Part shown: piece after piece, positions 35,851 to 45,500 of the stretch | How the letters are laid out: the number at the start of each line of letters is the position of its first letter | Position numbering within the stretch: the first letter of the stretch is position 1 | Assembly: GCA_016786665.1 (NCBI GenBank) | Contig: JAEUVZ010000021.1 | Span: 1-64,000, forward strand | From: Flavipsychrobacter sp. | Lineage (GTDB): Bacteria > Bacteroidota > Bacteroidia > Chitinophagales > Chitinophagaceae | Direction of reading: 5' to 3' | Length of the DNA: 64,000 bases | Made by a program: the position numbers and the translations under genes | Notes under the pieces: model-generated | Told to the model about the DNA's origin: nothing | The model's input: the letters and a program-made list of their open reading frames with translations, nothing else | Database searches by the model: none

Positions 35851-36896
35851 TACGCAATAGTTTCCGCGGCCTGGTATTCTTTCACTGCTTCTACAAATGC
35901 CCTGGCGTGGTCTACCGGCACATTGGGCAGTATTCCATGGCCCAGGTTGGCTATATAGCGGCGGGTACCAAAGCCATCAATCATTTCTTTCACGCTCTTT
36001 TTTATTTCCGGTATCGGGGCCAGCAGCCTTGAGGGGTCAAAATTTCCCTGGAGGGTAATGTTGTTGCCGGTAAGCTCCCGGGCCATTTTCGGGGTTACGG
36101 TCCAGTCAAGCCCCAGGCCAGCGGCACTGGTTTGCGCCAGGTCGCTCATTGCATACCAGCTACCCTTGGGGAATAATATTACCGGGCAGTGCCCGCTCAA
36201 CGCATCCGATATCTGCACCAGGTAGGGCTGGGCAAATACTTTAAAATCGGCGGGGCTCAGCATACCGCTCCAGCTATCAAATACCTGCACAGTATCAGCA
36301 CCGGCTTTTACCTGTGCTTTCAGGTACTGTATGGTTACATCCGTTATCTTCTGCAACAGTTGGTGTGCCAACTGTGGATTGGTGAAACAAAACTGCTTGG
36401 CTTTGTCAAACGATTTGCTGCCCTTGCCTTCGACCATGTAGCAAAGGATGGTCCAGGGGGCACCGGCAAAGCCTATCAGCGGCACGCGTCCGTTCAGCTC
36501 CTGCCTGGTAAGCGCGAGCGCCTTCATGACATAGTGCAATCGTTCTTCCACACCTGTAGTAATGAGGGCATCCACATCGGCTTGCGTATGCACTGTTTTT
36601 GGCAACAGTGGCCCCTTCCCTTCTTCCAGCAGCACCTGCAGGCCCATGGCCTGGGGTATCACCAGTATGTCGGAAAAAATAATGGCGGCATCCACCCCTA
36701 CCTGGTCTATGGGCTGCAGGGTGATCTCTGTCGCCAGTTCCGGTGTTTCTACCCGGGTGAAAAAGTCATACTTCTGCCGCAGCTTTATGTAGTCGGGCAG
36801 GTACCTTCCTGCTTGTCGCATCATCCACACCGGCGGGCGCTCCACCTCTTCTCCTTTCAGTGCTCTCAGGAGCAGGTCGTTCTTCAGTTCGTTCAT
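35850..36896 (-). CDS. hemE: Uroporphyrinogen decarboxylase
   Basis: 348 residues. Decarboxylates the four acetate side chains of uroporphyrinogen III. The N-terminal signature [16 protein letters not shown] is at about 21-36, with the paired [18 protein letters not shown] and GFAGAPWT segments. Six bases separate it from hemD and it overlaps hemF by one base. Confidence 0.97.
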   Translation of the reverse strand: MNELKNDLLLRALKGEEVERPPVWMMRQAGRYLPDYIKLRQKYDFFTRVETPELATEITLQPIDQVGVDAAIIFSDILVIPQAMGLQVLLEEGKGPLLPKTVHTQADVDALITTGVEERLHYVMKALALTRQELNGRVPLIGFAGAPWTILCYMVEGKGSKSFDKAKQFCFTNPQLAHQLLQKITDVTIQYLKAQVKAGADTVQVFDSWSGMLSPADFKVFAQPYLVQISDALSGHCPVILFPKGSWYAMSDLAQTSAAGLGLDWTVTPKMARELTGNNITLQGNFDPSRLLAPIPEIKKSVKEMIDGFGTRRYIANLGHGILPNVPVDHARAFVEAVKEYQAAETIA

Positions 36897-36902
36897 TATC
36901 TG

Positions 36903-37601
36903 TTAATTATAATAGGCCAGCAGCATATCCACCAGCTTTTCTTTCTGCGGAGGATGCGCTACCAGCACGGTATTGGCAACAATGTTCTTTATACTGTCGG
37001 CAGTAGTATTGCCTATGGCAAAACAGACTGCTTCTTCGTTTATTTTATTCTGTCGCAGGTAGCTTTCTACCGCGCTGGGGCTAAAGAACAGGATGGCGTC
37101 GTAGTGGCTATCTACCCGGGATGGGGTAGCTACCGTATGATACACTACTATTTCGTGTACGGCAATATTGCTGTTTACCAGCATCCCCGGCAATTCATCG
37201 CGCCGCAGATCGCCGCAAAAAAACACCACTTCTTGCACATCACCACTGCCGGTAATCACGTCCGCCAGCTCCGCACCCGAAAAAGCGGTACCGGCAAGGC
37301 GCTCCGCGCCAAAATGCGCTGCTACCGACTTGCTGGTAACGCCCTCTATCGAGAACAGTTTCCAGTTGGGCGCTATTCCGCCGGTAGCCGCCGCCACTGC
37401 TTTCACCGCATTGCCGCTGGTGAAAACCACGTGGAGCTGCCGGCGTAGCAATGCTTCCAGCTCCGGGCGCAGCACCTCCGGCAACACCGGCTCTATACTG
37501 ATAAAAGGAACTACGTTCACCTCGTGATGTGCTGCTATGCGGGCTTCCAGGGCCTTATCCAGCAGTCCGGTTACAAGTACCTTTTTCCTAATTGCCTGCA
37601 T
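36903..37601 (-). CDS. hemD: Uroporphyrinogen III synthase
   Basis: 232 residues from ATG at 37601. Cyclises hydroxymethylbilane to uroporphyrinogen III. The family is weakly conserved; support comes from two similar alpha/beta halves, the VVFTSGNAVKAVA segment, the late LFFSPSAVESYL segment typical of HemD, and position between hemC and hemE. The start lies 14 bases inside hemC; the longer open frame upstream is hemC sequence in another phase and is not used. Confidence 0.9.
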   Translation of the reverse strand: MQAIRKKVLVTGLLDKALEARIAAHHEVNVVPFISIEPVLPEVLRPELEALLRRQLHVVFTSGNAVKAVAAATGGIAPNWKLFSIEGVTSKSVAAHFGAERLAGTAFSGAELADVITGSGDVQEVVFFCGDLRRDELPGMLVNSNIAVHEIVVYHTVATPSRVDSHYDAILFFSPSAVESYLRQNKINEEAVCFAIGNTTADSIKNIVANTVLVAHPPQKEKLVDMLLAYYN

Positions 37602-38511
37602 TTCTGATGCCGTCCAGTATTTTTTGCCCCCCGGAGCGCAGTAATGTCGCGGCGGCTTCCTTACCCAGGTCATGCGCCTTGTCCACGGGGGCCTGCTGCT
37701 CCACATCTACCCGTTCGGTTCCATCTACGCTCAATATATTTCCTTTAAAGATGACCATGTCTCCCGACACCTCCGCCAGTGCACTGATAGGGGTAGCACA
37801 GCCACCCATCAGCGCCCGAAGGTAGTCGCGCTCCAGCGCCACGCAAAGAGCGGTGTCCGCATCGTGAAAACCGCTGCAGGCAGATAACACCGCTGCATCA
37901 TCTTCCTGGCACACCACCATTATGGCCCCCTGTGCGGGTGCCGGCAGCATCCACTCCAGGTCTACCGCACTCTCTGGCCGCAGCCCTATGCGCTCCAGGC
38001 CGGCGGCTGCGAATATCGCTCCCTGCCACTCACTTTCCCGCACCTTACGCAGGCGGGTATTTACATTACCGCGAAGGTTATCAATAGTATGGTTACGATA
38101 CCGGTTCAGCCACTGCGCTTTACGGCGGGTGCTGCTGGTAGCTATCGTAGCGGTGGAGTATGTATCGCCCATAAAGGCCACATCGGCTTTGGGCACGAAA
38201 ATATCTTTGTAAGAGGCACGCTTCAGTACCGCGGCCTGGGCTATGCCTTCCGCCAGGCGGGTTGGCACGTCCTTCATGGAGTGGACGGCAATGTCTATGG
38301 CACCTTCCAGCAAGGCTATATCCAGCGCCCGGGTAAAGATACCCTGTACACCTATCTCATACAGGGGTGTCTTCAGGTCGGTATCGCCTTCGCTCTTTAT
38401 AAACACCAGTTCCGCCTCGTGCCCCTGTCCTTGCAGCAGGTCTTTCACCAGTGTGGCTTGCCATACGGCTAGCTGGCTATCGCGCGTACCTATCTTGAAC
38501 ACCCTTCCCAT
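37588..38511 (-). CDS. hemC: Porphobilinogen deaminase (hydroxymethylbilane synthase)
   Basis: 307 residues. Polymerises four porphobilinogens. Catalytic Asp81 (HSMKDVPT) and the dipyrromethane-cofactor cysteine Cys238 (MGGCATP) are present, with the typical start RVFKIGTRDSQLAVWQA. It begins immediately after the hemA stop and overlaps hemD by 14 bases. Confidence 0.97.
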   Translation of the reverse strand: MGRVFKIGTRDSQLAVWQATLVKDLLQGQGHEAELVFIKSEGDTDLKTPLYEIGVQGIFTRALDIALLEGAIDIAVHSMKDVPTRLAEGIAQAAVLKRASYKDIFVPKADVAFMGDTYSTATIATSSTRRKAQWLNRYRNHTIDNLRGNVNTRLRKVRESEWQGAIFAAAGLERIGLRPESAVDLEWMLPAPAQGAIMVVCQEDDAAVLSACSGFHDADTALCVALERDYLRALMGGCATPISALAEVSGDMVIFKGNILSVDGTERVDVEQQAPVDKAHDLGKEAAATLLRSGGQKILDGIRNAGN

Positions 38512-39729
38512 TTAGCCTATGAAATCGTTGATGGCGTCTATAAAAATACATCCTACCGTATCCTGGCGGCGCATTTTAGCGGCCATGTTATTAATCACCT
38601 TCTGTATCTTTTCGTCGGAGTGCATGCCGGTAACGGGGCAAACCATTCCATTGGGCGAGTGCGCCTGCAATGTTTGCAATTTGTCCTTGGCCTGCTTCAG
38701 CGCCGGTACATGCTTACGCATTTCGTACCAGTCCATAAACTCTTCCACGTGCTCCATAATCAGCGCCTCTGCTTTGGGCACTTCGGCCTTGCGCATCTGG
38801 AGGGTCTCGTCTTTTATGCGCGAAAGTTCATCCACGTTCAGGAACCGGACATTGGGTAATGCCTGCGCGGCCTGCTCTACATTGCAAGGGATGGACATAT
38901 CTATCACCAGCTTCTGCCCAGCGCCTTCCAGCTGGTGTGTAAACAGGGTAGGTTCCGCGGCGTTGGTAGCCACCAGTATAATATCTGCTTCTTCTATTTC
39001 CTTATCTATTTCCGCAAAAGGAGCTACCTGCAGGCCCAGCTCACCGGCCAGTATCCTGGCTTTTTCTTCAGTGCGGTTTACCAGGGTTATGTTGCGGGTG
39101 TGCAGGTAGTCTACCAGGTTTTTGCAGGTATTGCGCCCTATCTTCCCGGTGCCTATCAGCAATATCTTCCTGCCCGATATATCGGCTATGTGGTCGCGGA
39201 TGTATTGAATAGCGGCGAAGGATACCGACACGGTTCCCCCGCTTAGCTGTGTATGTGTCTTAATGGCTTTGGAGGATTGTATCACGCAGTTCACCAGCCG
39301 CTCTACAAACGTACCGATGCGCCCTTTCTCTTTAGAGAACTTTACTGCGTTCTTGATTTGGCCCAGTATTTCAAAATCGCCCAGTATCTGGGAATCCAGC
39401 CCGGCGCTAACATGGAACAGATGAACCATTGCCTCCGCCCCGTTCTTCACATAGGCAAGCTTCTGGAACGTATCCATATCGCCATCGGCCTGGCTACAAA
39501 TGAGCGCCATGAGTGTTTCCGCATCCGGGGCAAAGCCATAGGCTTCCGTCCGGTTGCAGGTAGAAAGTATAAACAGTTCGGGCACGCCATTAGCATGCGC
39601 CGCAGCCAGTATCGCTTCATACTGTTCGCTGTTTACAGCAAATTTCCCCCGTACACCCGCATCACTCTTCTTGTAATTGATCCCTACTACCCAAAAATTT
39701 GTAATATTCGTTCTATCGTACTCCTGCAT
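38512..39729 (-). CDS. hemA: Glutamyl-tRNA reductase
   Basis: 405 residues. Reduces glutamyl-tRNA(Glu) to glutamate-1-semialdehyde, the committed step of the C5 pathway. Catalytic Cys58 in ILSTCNRTE, the LGDFEILGQIK motif and the NADPH site LLIGTGKIGRN are visible; the C-terminal dimerisation helix follows. First gene of the leftward heme cluster, with a candidate promoter 26-33 bases upstream. Confidence 0.96.
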   Translation of the reverse strand: MQEYDRTNITNFWVVGINYKKSDAGVRGKFAVNSEQYEAILAAAHANGVPELFILSTCNRTEAYGFAPDAETLMALICSQADGDMDTFQKLAYVKNGAEAMVHLFHVSAGLDSQILGDFEILGQIKNAVKFSKEKGRIGTFVERLVNCVIQSSKAIKTHTQLSGGTVSVSFAAIQYIRDHIADISGRKILLIGTGKIGRNTCKNLVDYLHTRNITLVNRTEEKARILAGELGLQVAPFAEIDKEIEEADIILVATNAAEPTLFTHQLEGAGQKLVIDMSIPCNVEQAAQALPNVRFLNVDELSRIKDETLQMRKAEVPKAEALIMEHVEEFMDWYEMRKHVPALKQAKDKLQTLQAHSPNGMVCPVTGMHSDEKIQKVINNMAAKMRRQDTVGCIFIDAINDFIG

Positions 39730-39754
39730 TTTGATTACTGGAAAATCTCTCCCG

Positions 39755-39786
39755 CAAAGGTAATTTCCCGCTTCCCGATTGGCTAA
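39755..39786 (-). promoter_or_regulatory. Candidate hemA promoter
   Basis: On the minus strand TTAG (39786-39783) is followed after 20 bases by an exact TAnnTTTG element, TACCTTTG (39762-39755), 26 bases before the hemA ATG. Confidence 0.5.
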
Positions 39787-39791
39787 TTATC

Positions 39792-39835
39792 ATGTCATAA
39801 CTCCGTCATTTTCAACAATGACATCCATCAGTCAT
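39792..39835. promoter_or_regulatory. Repeated GTCAT boxes in the hemA-hemH intergenic region
   Basis: GTCAT at 39794, 39805 and 39831, and its complement ATGAC at 39818, with steps of 11-13 bases. ATGTCAT (39792-39798) and ATGACAT (39818-39824) form an inverted pair. They lie upstream of both divergent heme transcripts, where a regulator of both would bind. No known operator is matched. Confidence 0.4.
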
Positions 39836-39906
39836 TTATTATTCTATTCTTTAACGACCTTTGCGAAAAGGGACGAACAATCCCCTATAAATTACACTTT
39901 AGATTA

Positions 39907-40965
39907 ATGGCTGAAGCAAAGAAGGCAGTTCTCCTGATGAACCTGGGCTCCCCGGACTCTACGGAGGTAAAAGACGTAAAACGTTATCTTGATGAATTCC
40001 TGATGGACGAACGGGTAATAGACAAACCATTTCTGCAGCGTTTCCTGCTGGTGAAGGGCATCATTACCCGCTTCCGGGCACCAAAGTCGGCAGAGGCTTA
40101 TAAATCTATCTGGACCAAAGAAGGCTCCCCGCTTATGGTACTCACTTACCAGCTACAGGCAGCCCTGCAGGCCCAGATAGCCGAGCCCGTGGAAGTGGCC
40201 ATGCGCTACGGCACACCATCGCCAAAGCAGGCGTTTGACAAACTGCGGTCCCAATACCCTGGCCTGGAGGAGGTTATACTGGTGCCGCTCTACCCGCATT
40301 ATGCTATGTCCAGCTACGAAACAGCCGTGGTGTATGCGGAAGAGCTGCACAAAAAGGGCGGCTACCCGTTCCGGCTCACCACCATCAAGCCTTTCTACAA
40401 TGTAGATGCCTACATCAATGCCCTTGCCGAAAGCATCAAGCCCTACCTGCAGCAAGACTACGACCAGATACTCTTTAGCTACCACAGCATTCCGGAACGC
40501 CATGTAATGAAAGGCGACCCAACCGGCGCGCATTGCCTGAAAGCCGAAGGCTGCTGCACTGTCAACTCTGCAGCTCATAAATACTGCTACCGCCACCAGT
40601 GCTATGAAACCACGAGACTGGCCGCCGAAAAACTAGGGATACCCCAGGATAAATATGCAGTGAGTTTCCAATCGCGGCTGGGGCGCGCCGAGTGGCTGAA
40701 GCCTTATACCGCGCTGCGCCTGGCGGCGTTGCCCGAAGAAGGAGTAAAAAAACTACTGGTGGTATTCCCGGCATTCATCAGCGACTGCCTGGAAACGCTG
40801 GAAGAGATAGCGATAGAAGGACGCCACATCTTCCTGAATGGTGGCGGCCAGGAGTTTACTTCCATTCCCTGCCTGAACGTACACCCCGAGTGGGTAAAGG
40901 TGCTGGCGAGCTGGGTGCAGGAAATAAATGCCGGCAAGAAAGATATGCTACTGGAAACCTACTAG
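39907..40965 (+). CDS. hemH: Ferrochelatase
   Basis: 352 residues. Inserts Fe2+ into protoporphyrin IX. Catalytic His193 in SYHSIPERH and the later acidic ETLEEIAIEG segment are present; the N-terminus LLMNLGSP is typical. Residues 208-230 hold five cysteines (HCLKAEGCC, YCYRHQC), a pattern seen in ferrochelatases that may bind an iron-sulfur cluster; which metal is bound here is unknown. Divergent from hemA; followed after 4 bases by hemJ. Confidence 0.96.
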   Translation: MAEAKKAVLLMNLGSPDSTEVKDVKRYLDEFLMDERVIDKPFLQRFLLVKGIITRFRAPKSAEAYKSIWTKEGSPLMVLTYQLQAALQAQIAEPVEVAMRYGTPSPKQAFDKLRSQYPGLEEVILVPLYPHYAMSSYETAVVYAEELHKKGGYPFRLTTIKPFYNVDAYINALAESIKPYLQQDYDQILFSYHSIPERHVMKGDPTGAHCLKAEGCCTVNSAAHKYCYRHQCYETTRLAAEKLGIPQDKYAVSFQSRLGRAEWLKPYTALRLAALPEEGVKKLLVVFPAFISDCLETLEEIAIEGRHIFLNGGGQEFTSIPCLNVHPEWVKVLASWVQEINAGKKDMLLETY

Positions 40966-40969
40966 CCGG

Positions 40970-41494
40970 ATGAACCCTTACATACAAGCGCTACATATCA
41001 TCTTTATTGTTACCTGGTTCAGCGGCATGTTCTACATTGTGCGCCTGTTCATATACAATACAGAAGCGAACGAAAAGCCCGAGCCGGAAAAAAGCATATT
41101 GCAGCAGCAGTTCGGCATTATGATAAAACGGTTGTGGCTGGGCATTACCTGGCCATCGGCCCTTCTCACGCTGGCGCTGGGCCCTATCCTTTGGTACCAG
41201 ATGGGCGCTACACCGCAATGGCTGCACATAAAGCTGGCCTTTGTAGTGGGGCTATACATCTATTTCTATACGCTGCATGTACTGTACCGCCAGCAAATGA
41301 ACGGCCTATTCAAATACTCCTCTCAAAGGCTCCGCCTCTGGAACGAGATAGCCACCATCTTCCTGGTAGCCATAGTGATGGTTGTGGTGGTAAAACAGAG
41401 CATGAGCTGGTTCTGGGGACTGGCGGGCTTGCTGGCCTTCATCATCCTGCTGATGAGCGCCATAAAAGTCTACAAAAACCTGCGAAAAAAATAA
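40970..41494 (+). CDS. hemJ: HemJ-type protoporphyrinogen oxidase
   Basis: 174 residues with four to five membrane helices (about 5-26, 55-75, 88-107, 125-145, 147-165). The N-terminal helix contains His9 and the third begins with HIKLAF (His86, Lys88), matching the conserved His/Lys pair of HemJ, which oxidises protoporphyrinogen IX to protoporphyrin IX in the membrane. I chose ATG 40970, 4 bases after the hemH stop. Pairing with ferrochelatase supports HemJ over a copper-resistance CopD-like protein, its broader family. Confidence 0.9.
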   Translation: MNPYIQALHIIFIVTWFSGMFYIVRLFIYNTEANEKPEPEKSILQQQFGIMIKRLWLGITWPSALLTLALGPILWYQMGATPQWLHIKLAFVVGLYIYFYTLHVLYRQQMNGLFKYSSQRLRLWNEIATIFLVAIVMVVVVKQSMSWFWGLAGLLAFIILLMSAIKVYKNLRKK

Positions 41495-41510
41495 GGCAGC
41501 CGAAGCTGCC
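41484..41510 (-). terminator. UUCG-loop terminator of the PorP/SprF-like gene
   Basis: On the minus strand GGCAGC-TTCG-GCTGCC is followed by TTATTTTTTT. The element overlaps the 3' end of hemJ. Confidence 0.85.
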
Positions 41511-41540
41511 CCTGGTATAACCAAAACCAAAAAATTACTC

Positions 41541-42578
41541 TTAGAAGCGGGGGCACATTACCTTGCCCGTAGCCGCGTCGTTGTTCGGGAAGTTGCCTGT
41601 TTTTATCAGCATTATCTCGTAGCCGCCGCGCATATTGCTGGCCGCCTTCAGTTGCGAGGTATTCACGTCGTAGCTGAAGCCAAAGGAAAGGTCCTTGTAC
41701 CTGAGCTTAAACACGGGCACCACGGCATCTTTGTGGCGGTAGAAAGCACCGGCGTATATAGTGAACACGCTGTTGATAGCGCCTTTCACTACCGCGTTCC
41801 AACCCAGCAAACCACCTACCATCAATTCGCGGAACTGGCCCTGCTGCGCATAGTTTGCATGAAACTGGTACACAAATTCATCACTGGCCTGCTTGCTGAA
41901 ACCCAGGTTGGCATTCCAGCGCACGGCCAGGTTCATATCCAGCTCGTTGTAAAAAGAATTGCGCGGACGAGTGATGTGATAGGCCGATACGCCGCCTATG
42001 TACATTATATCCTTGTTCTTTCCGCCTATGGTATTAAAGTTGAGGCCTACGCCCATATCCCACACACCGAGACGGGGCTGCGGCAGTGTCTCTCCAATCA
42101 CACCGGGGTTAAACCCATTCTGGTACTGGTTGTTAAAGGTGGCTTTGGTAGGGTCAAAGCTATACTGGAGATACCCTCCTGTGAACCCGAGCGAGAGGTA
42201 AGTACTGCGGTCGGGGTTAATGCATTTGCTATAGTTCAGCGCCGGGTAGAATGCGGATATTTTCCGGTCTACACTGCCTGCCTTATCGTAATAGCCCAGC
42301 AAGGCCACACTTACAAAGTCGCTGGAGGCATGACTTACGGGGAAACGCCCCTCCGCCGTCAGCATAGCAGTCTGGAAGGGATGCGAGATGGTGCTCCACT
42401 GGTTGCGGTACACCAGGCCTATTTTATAGTCCTGTTCGTTTACCCCCACCAGGCCCGGGTTACGCAGTACCGAGGTTTCGTATAGCTGCGAAAAATGGAC
42501 GTCGGCCTGGCCGCTGGCAGCAGCCGGTATCACCAATGCGCAAAGCGCGGCAATTTTCTTCAGTATTCTCCTGTTCAT
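41541..42578 (-). CDS. PorP/SprF-family outer-membrane protein
   Basis: 345 residues. Signal peptide (about 1-23, cleaved near ASGQA), then the family start ADVHFSQLYETSVLRNPGLVG and many amphipathic beta-strands, for example YKIGLVYRNQWSTI. PorP/SprF proteins assist type IX secretion or surface attachment of the giant adhesin encoded next to them. Here the partner is the 1506-residue PKD protein 13 bases upstream on the same strand. Confidence 0.9.
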   Translation of the reverse strand: MNRRILKKIAALCALVIPAAASGQADVHFSQLYETSVLRNPGLVGVNEQDYKIGLVYRNQWSTISHPFQTAMLTAEGRFPVSHASSDFVSVALLGYYDKAGSVDRKISAFYPALNYSKCINPDRSTYLSLGFTGGYLQYSFDPTKATFNNQYQNGFNPGVIGETLPQPRLGVWDMGVGLNFNTIGGKNKDIMYIGGVSAYHITRPRNSFYNELDMNLAVRWNANLGFSKQASDEFVYQFHANYAQQGQFRELMVGGLLGWNAVVKGAINSVFTIYAGAFYRHKDAVVPVFKLRYKDLSFGFSYDVNTSQLKAASNMRGGYEIMLIKTGNFPNNDAATGKVMCPRF

Positions 42579-42591
42579 ACTCCTCGTAGTT

Positions 42592-45500
42592 TTAACGGAT
42601 TATAGTTACGTCACCTTTAATAAACATCGGCTCACCTGTATCGCAAATGGCCTCCATCATATACACATACACATCCGGGCGGGCGATATCCCCTTTAAAG
42701 GTTCCGTCCCACGCCATGGTCTCGTCGTTCAGCAGGAAGTTGGTCCGCTCAAACACCAGCTCACCCCAACGGTTGTAAATACGGAACGATTTCACACCGC
42801 TCACGCCCTTGCCCCTTGGGTAGAACACGTCGTTCTGTCCATCCGCATTAGGGGTAAATACTGTTGGTATAAATATCTGGCTCTCTTCACACACCACGTT
42901 CACCCGTATATCCGCCGTGTCTACGCAGCCAAAGTCTGTAAAGGCGTAAACGATGTAATTGGTCGTGAGTTTCGGCGTTGCTATGGGGTCTAAACAACTA
43001 TCGCAGCTCAGCGATGAATACGGCATCCAGGCTACCTTGTCTATATTGGTACCCGTGGCCATTAGCTGCGCGCTGCCACCGCCGGATATCTGTATATCGG
43101 GGCCCAGGTTCACTACCGGCAGCGGGTGCACGGTTACTGTTACGTAGTTGGTATCGGGTATGCACGAGCCCTGGTTGGATATTACCGTGTAGGTGATGGT
43201 GGTATCGGGCCATGCAAACGGATGGCCTACCGTGGTATCGCTCAATCCATAGGATGGCGACCACGCCCACACAGCCGCATTGGTACACGATAGCTGAATG
43301 GTATCGCCGTAACACATGGCACTGTCATTCACCAGGCTTTCTGTTTTTGTTTTCAGGGAGATACGGGTGGTATCGGTATTTTTACAGCCGTACACATCGG
43401 TACCCTCTACGGTATAGGTAGCCGGTACCGTGGTGGTAGCCAAAGGCGAATCGCATTGCGAGCAGCTGAGCGTGCCGTCGTTCGGGGTCCACACATACGA
43501 GACTCCCCCTTCCGCATACAGGGTTGCGGGGTCGCCCACGCAGACAACCGTATCAGGGCAGGCTGTTATCTCCGGAAGTTCCCGGATACGCACGTCACCT
43601 TCCAGCGTATCAATACAGCCGGTAGAGCTGGTAACTACCAGTGTAACCGGGTAGGTACCCGCGGGGCCATACAGCATAGACGGGTTCTGGTTGGTGCTGG
43701 TAGTTCCGTCGTGGAACTGCCACCACCAGGAGGTGATAGTGGTAGAAGTAAACAAGCCTTTAGAGGTATCCACGAAATCAGCCACACTGTTGATGCACGG
43801 GCTATTGGCGTAGAAGCCCATAATGAGCGAGTCCACTTTAATGGTATCGAGGCCCAGGTTCGATGTCTGGCAGCCGGTACCATCGCTGAGAATAAGCTTG
43901 GGCAGGTAATAACCCGCTACCGTATAGGTATGGCTGATAGTATCGGTAGCCGAAACAGTAGCTACAGTACCATCGTTAAAGTCCCAGGTAATACTTGGTA
44001 CATTCGACAGGTTGGCCTGGAACATCACGGTATGCGGCACGCAGCCGTCGAGCGGAGTATAATTAAACGCACCACCGAAACCGTAGACCGTGGCCACATG
44101 CACCGCAGTGTCTTCACATCCGTACTGGTTGGTTGCTATCAGCGTAATGGTGTACGCACCCGATGTAACATAGGTTACCGATGGGTTGAAAGCAAATGAT
44201 GTATTACCGTTACCCAGGTCCCACTCATAGAAGAAGGCGCCGGTAGAGGTATTCTGTATATTGGGCAGCAACGGCGGACATACCGCTATGGAATCGAGCG
44301 TGAAGGATGCTACCGGGCTGGCCACTACCAGGTAGTTGACAGCGGTAAAGGTATCCTTACATCCGTTTATGTCGGTAGCTATCAATGTTACGGTATAGGT
44401 ACCCGGCCCGTAGGCATGCTTGGGGTTCTGCAGTGTAGAAGTACCGCCATCGCCAAAACTCCATTCGTAGGTAAGGTTGTTGCCTACGCTGTAGTTGGTG
44501 AACTGCACGGAGTCATTCACACAGGGGCGCGTATTGGCAGTGGCAAATGCCACCTGCGGCTGATAGGCTGAAATAAGGCCGGTAGCGGTGTCTTTACAGC
44601 CCACGTTATCGGTCACTATCATTACTACGCTGTAGTTACCACCGGTACCATATACGTTGCCCACGGTAGGGACGGTCACGTTAGCCGTGCCATTACCAAA
44701 GTCCCATTCCCAGTTGGTCAGGAATGTGCCGGGCTGGTCGGTACTGTTGTCCGTAAATATGACCGTTAGCGCCGCGCACCCATTGGGCGGATTGGGCGTA
44801 AAAGCCGCATTAGGTTTCGCCACCAATATATACCCTTGTTTACTCACCGTGTCAAAACAGCCGTTAATATCCCTGGTAATGAGCATGATATTATAATAGC
44901 CGGGATCTTCAAATACGTGGGTAAAGATGGGCGTATTGTTTTCAAACGTACCATTTACATACCAGAAATATTCTTCGGGGAACCCACCGGAGTTGATGGG
45001 CGTAAAGGTGACGGTATCGAACGGACATATGGCCGTATCATTGGCCGCAAAGTTGGGATTAAGGTCCAGTACATGCAATGTGACGACATCGGTATCGCGG
45101 CAGCCGGATGCGGCATTGTACGTAGCCAGCTGCACCACCCATATACCCGGCCCCGGGTAGTTGTGCGTGCCATCGTTCACCGTAGAGGTGGTACCATCGC
45201 CGTATATCCACATAAAGGTAGTGGCTCCCAGTGAGTTGTTATCAAAATCAATGAGCGTACGCGGGTTACACAGGTGACTAAAGGCTATATCGGCCATAGG
45301 TGAATCTACCTGTATCTGCAAAGGGTACACAAAGGTATCGGGGCAGCCATTATTGTACGCTATAAGCGTGGGAGTAAACCAGCCCGGTAGCACATAGTAG
45401 TGGGTAGGGTCTATGGTACCTATCTCGTCCTCTCCATCACCATATAGCCAGAGGTAGCCGGTGGCATTCACCGATGTGTTGGTAAAGTGGACACTATCAT

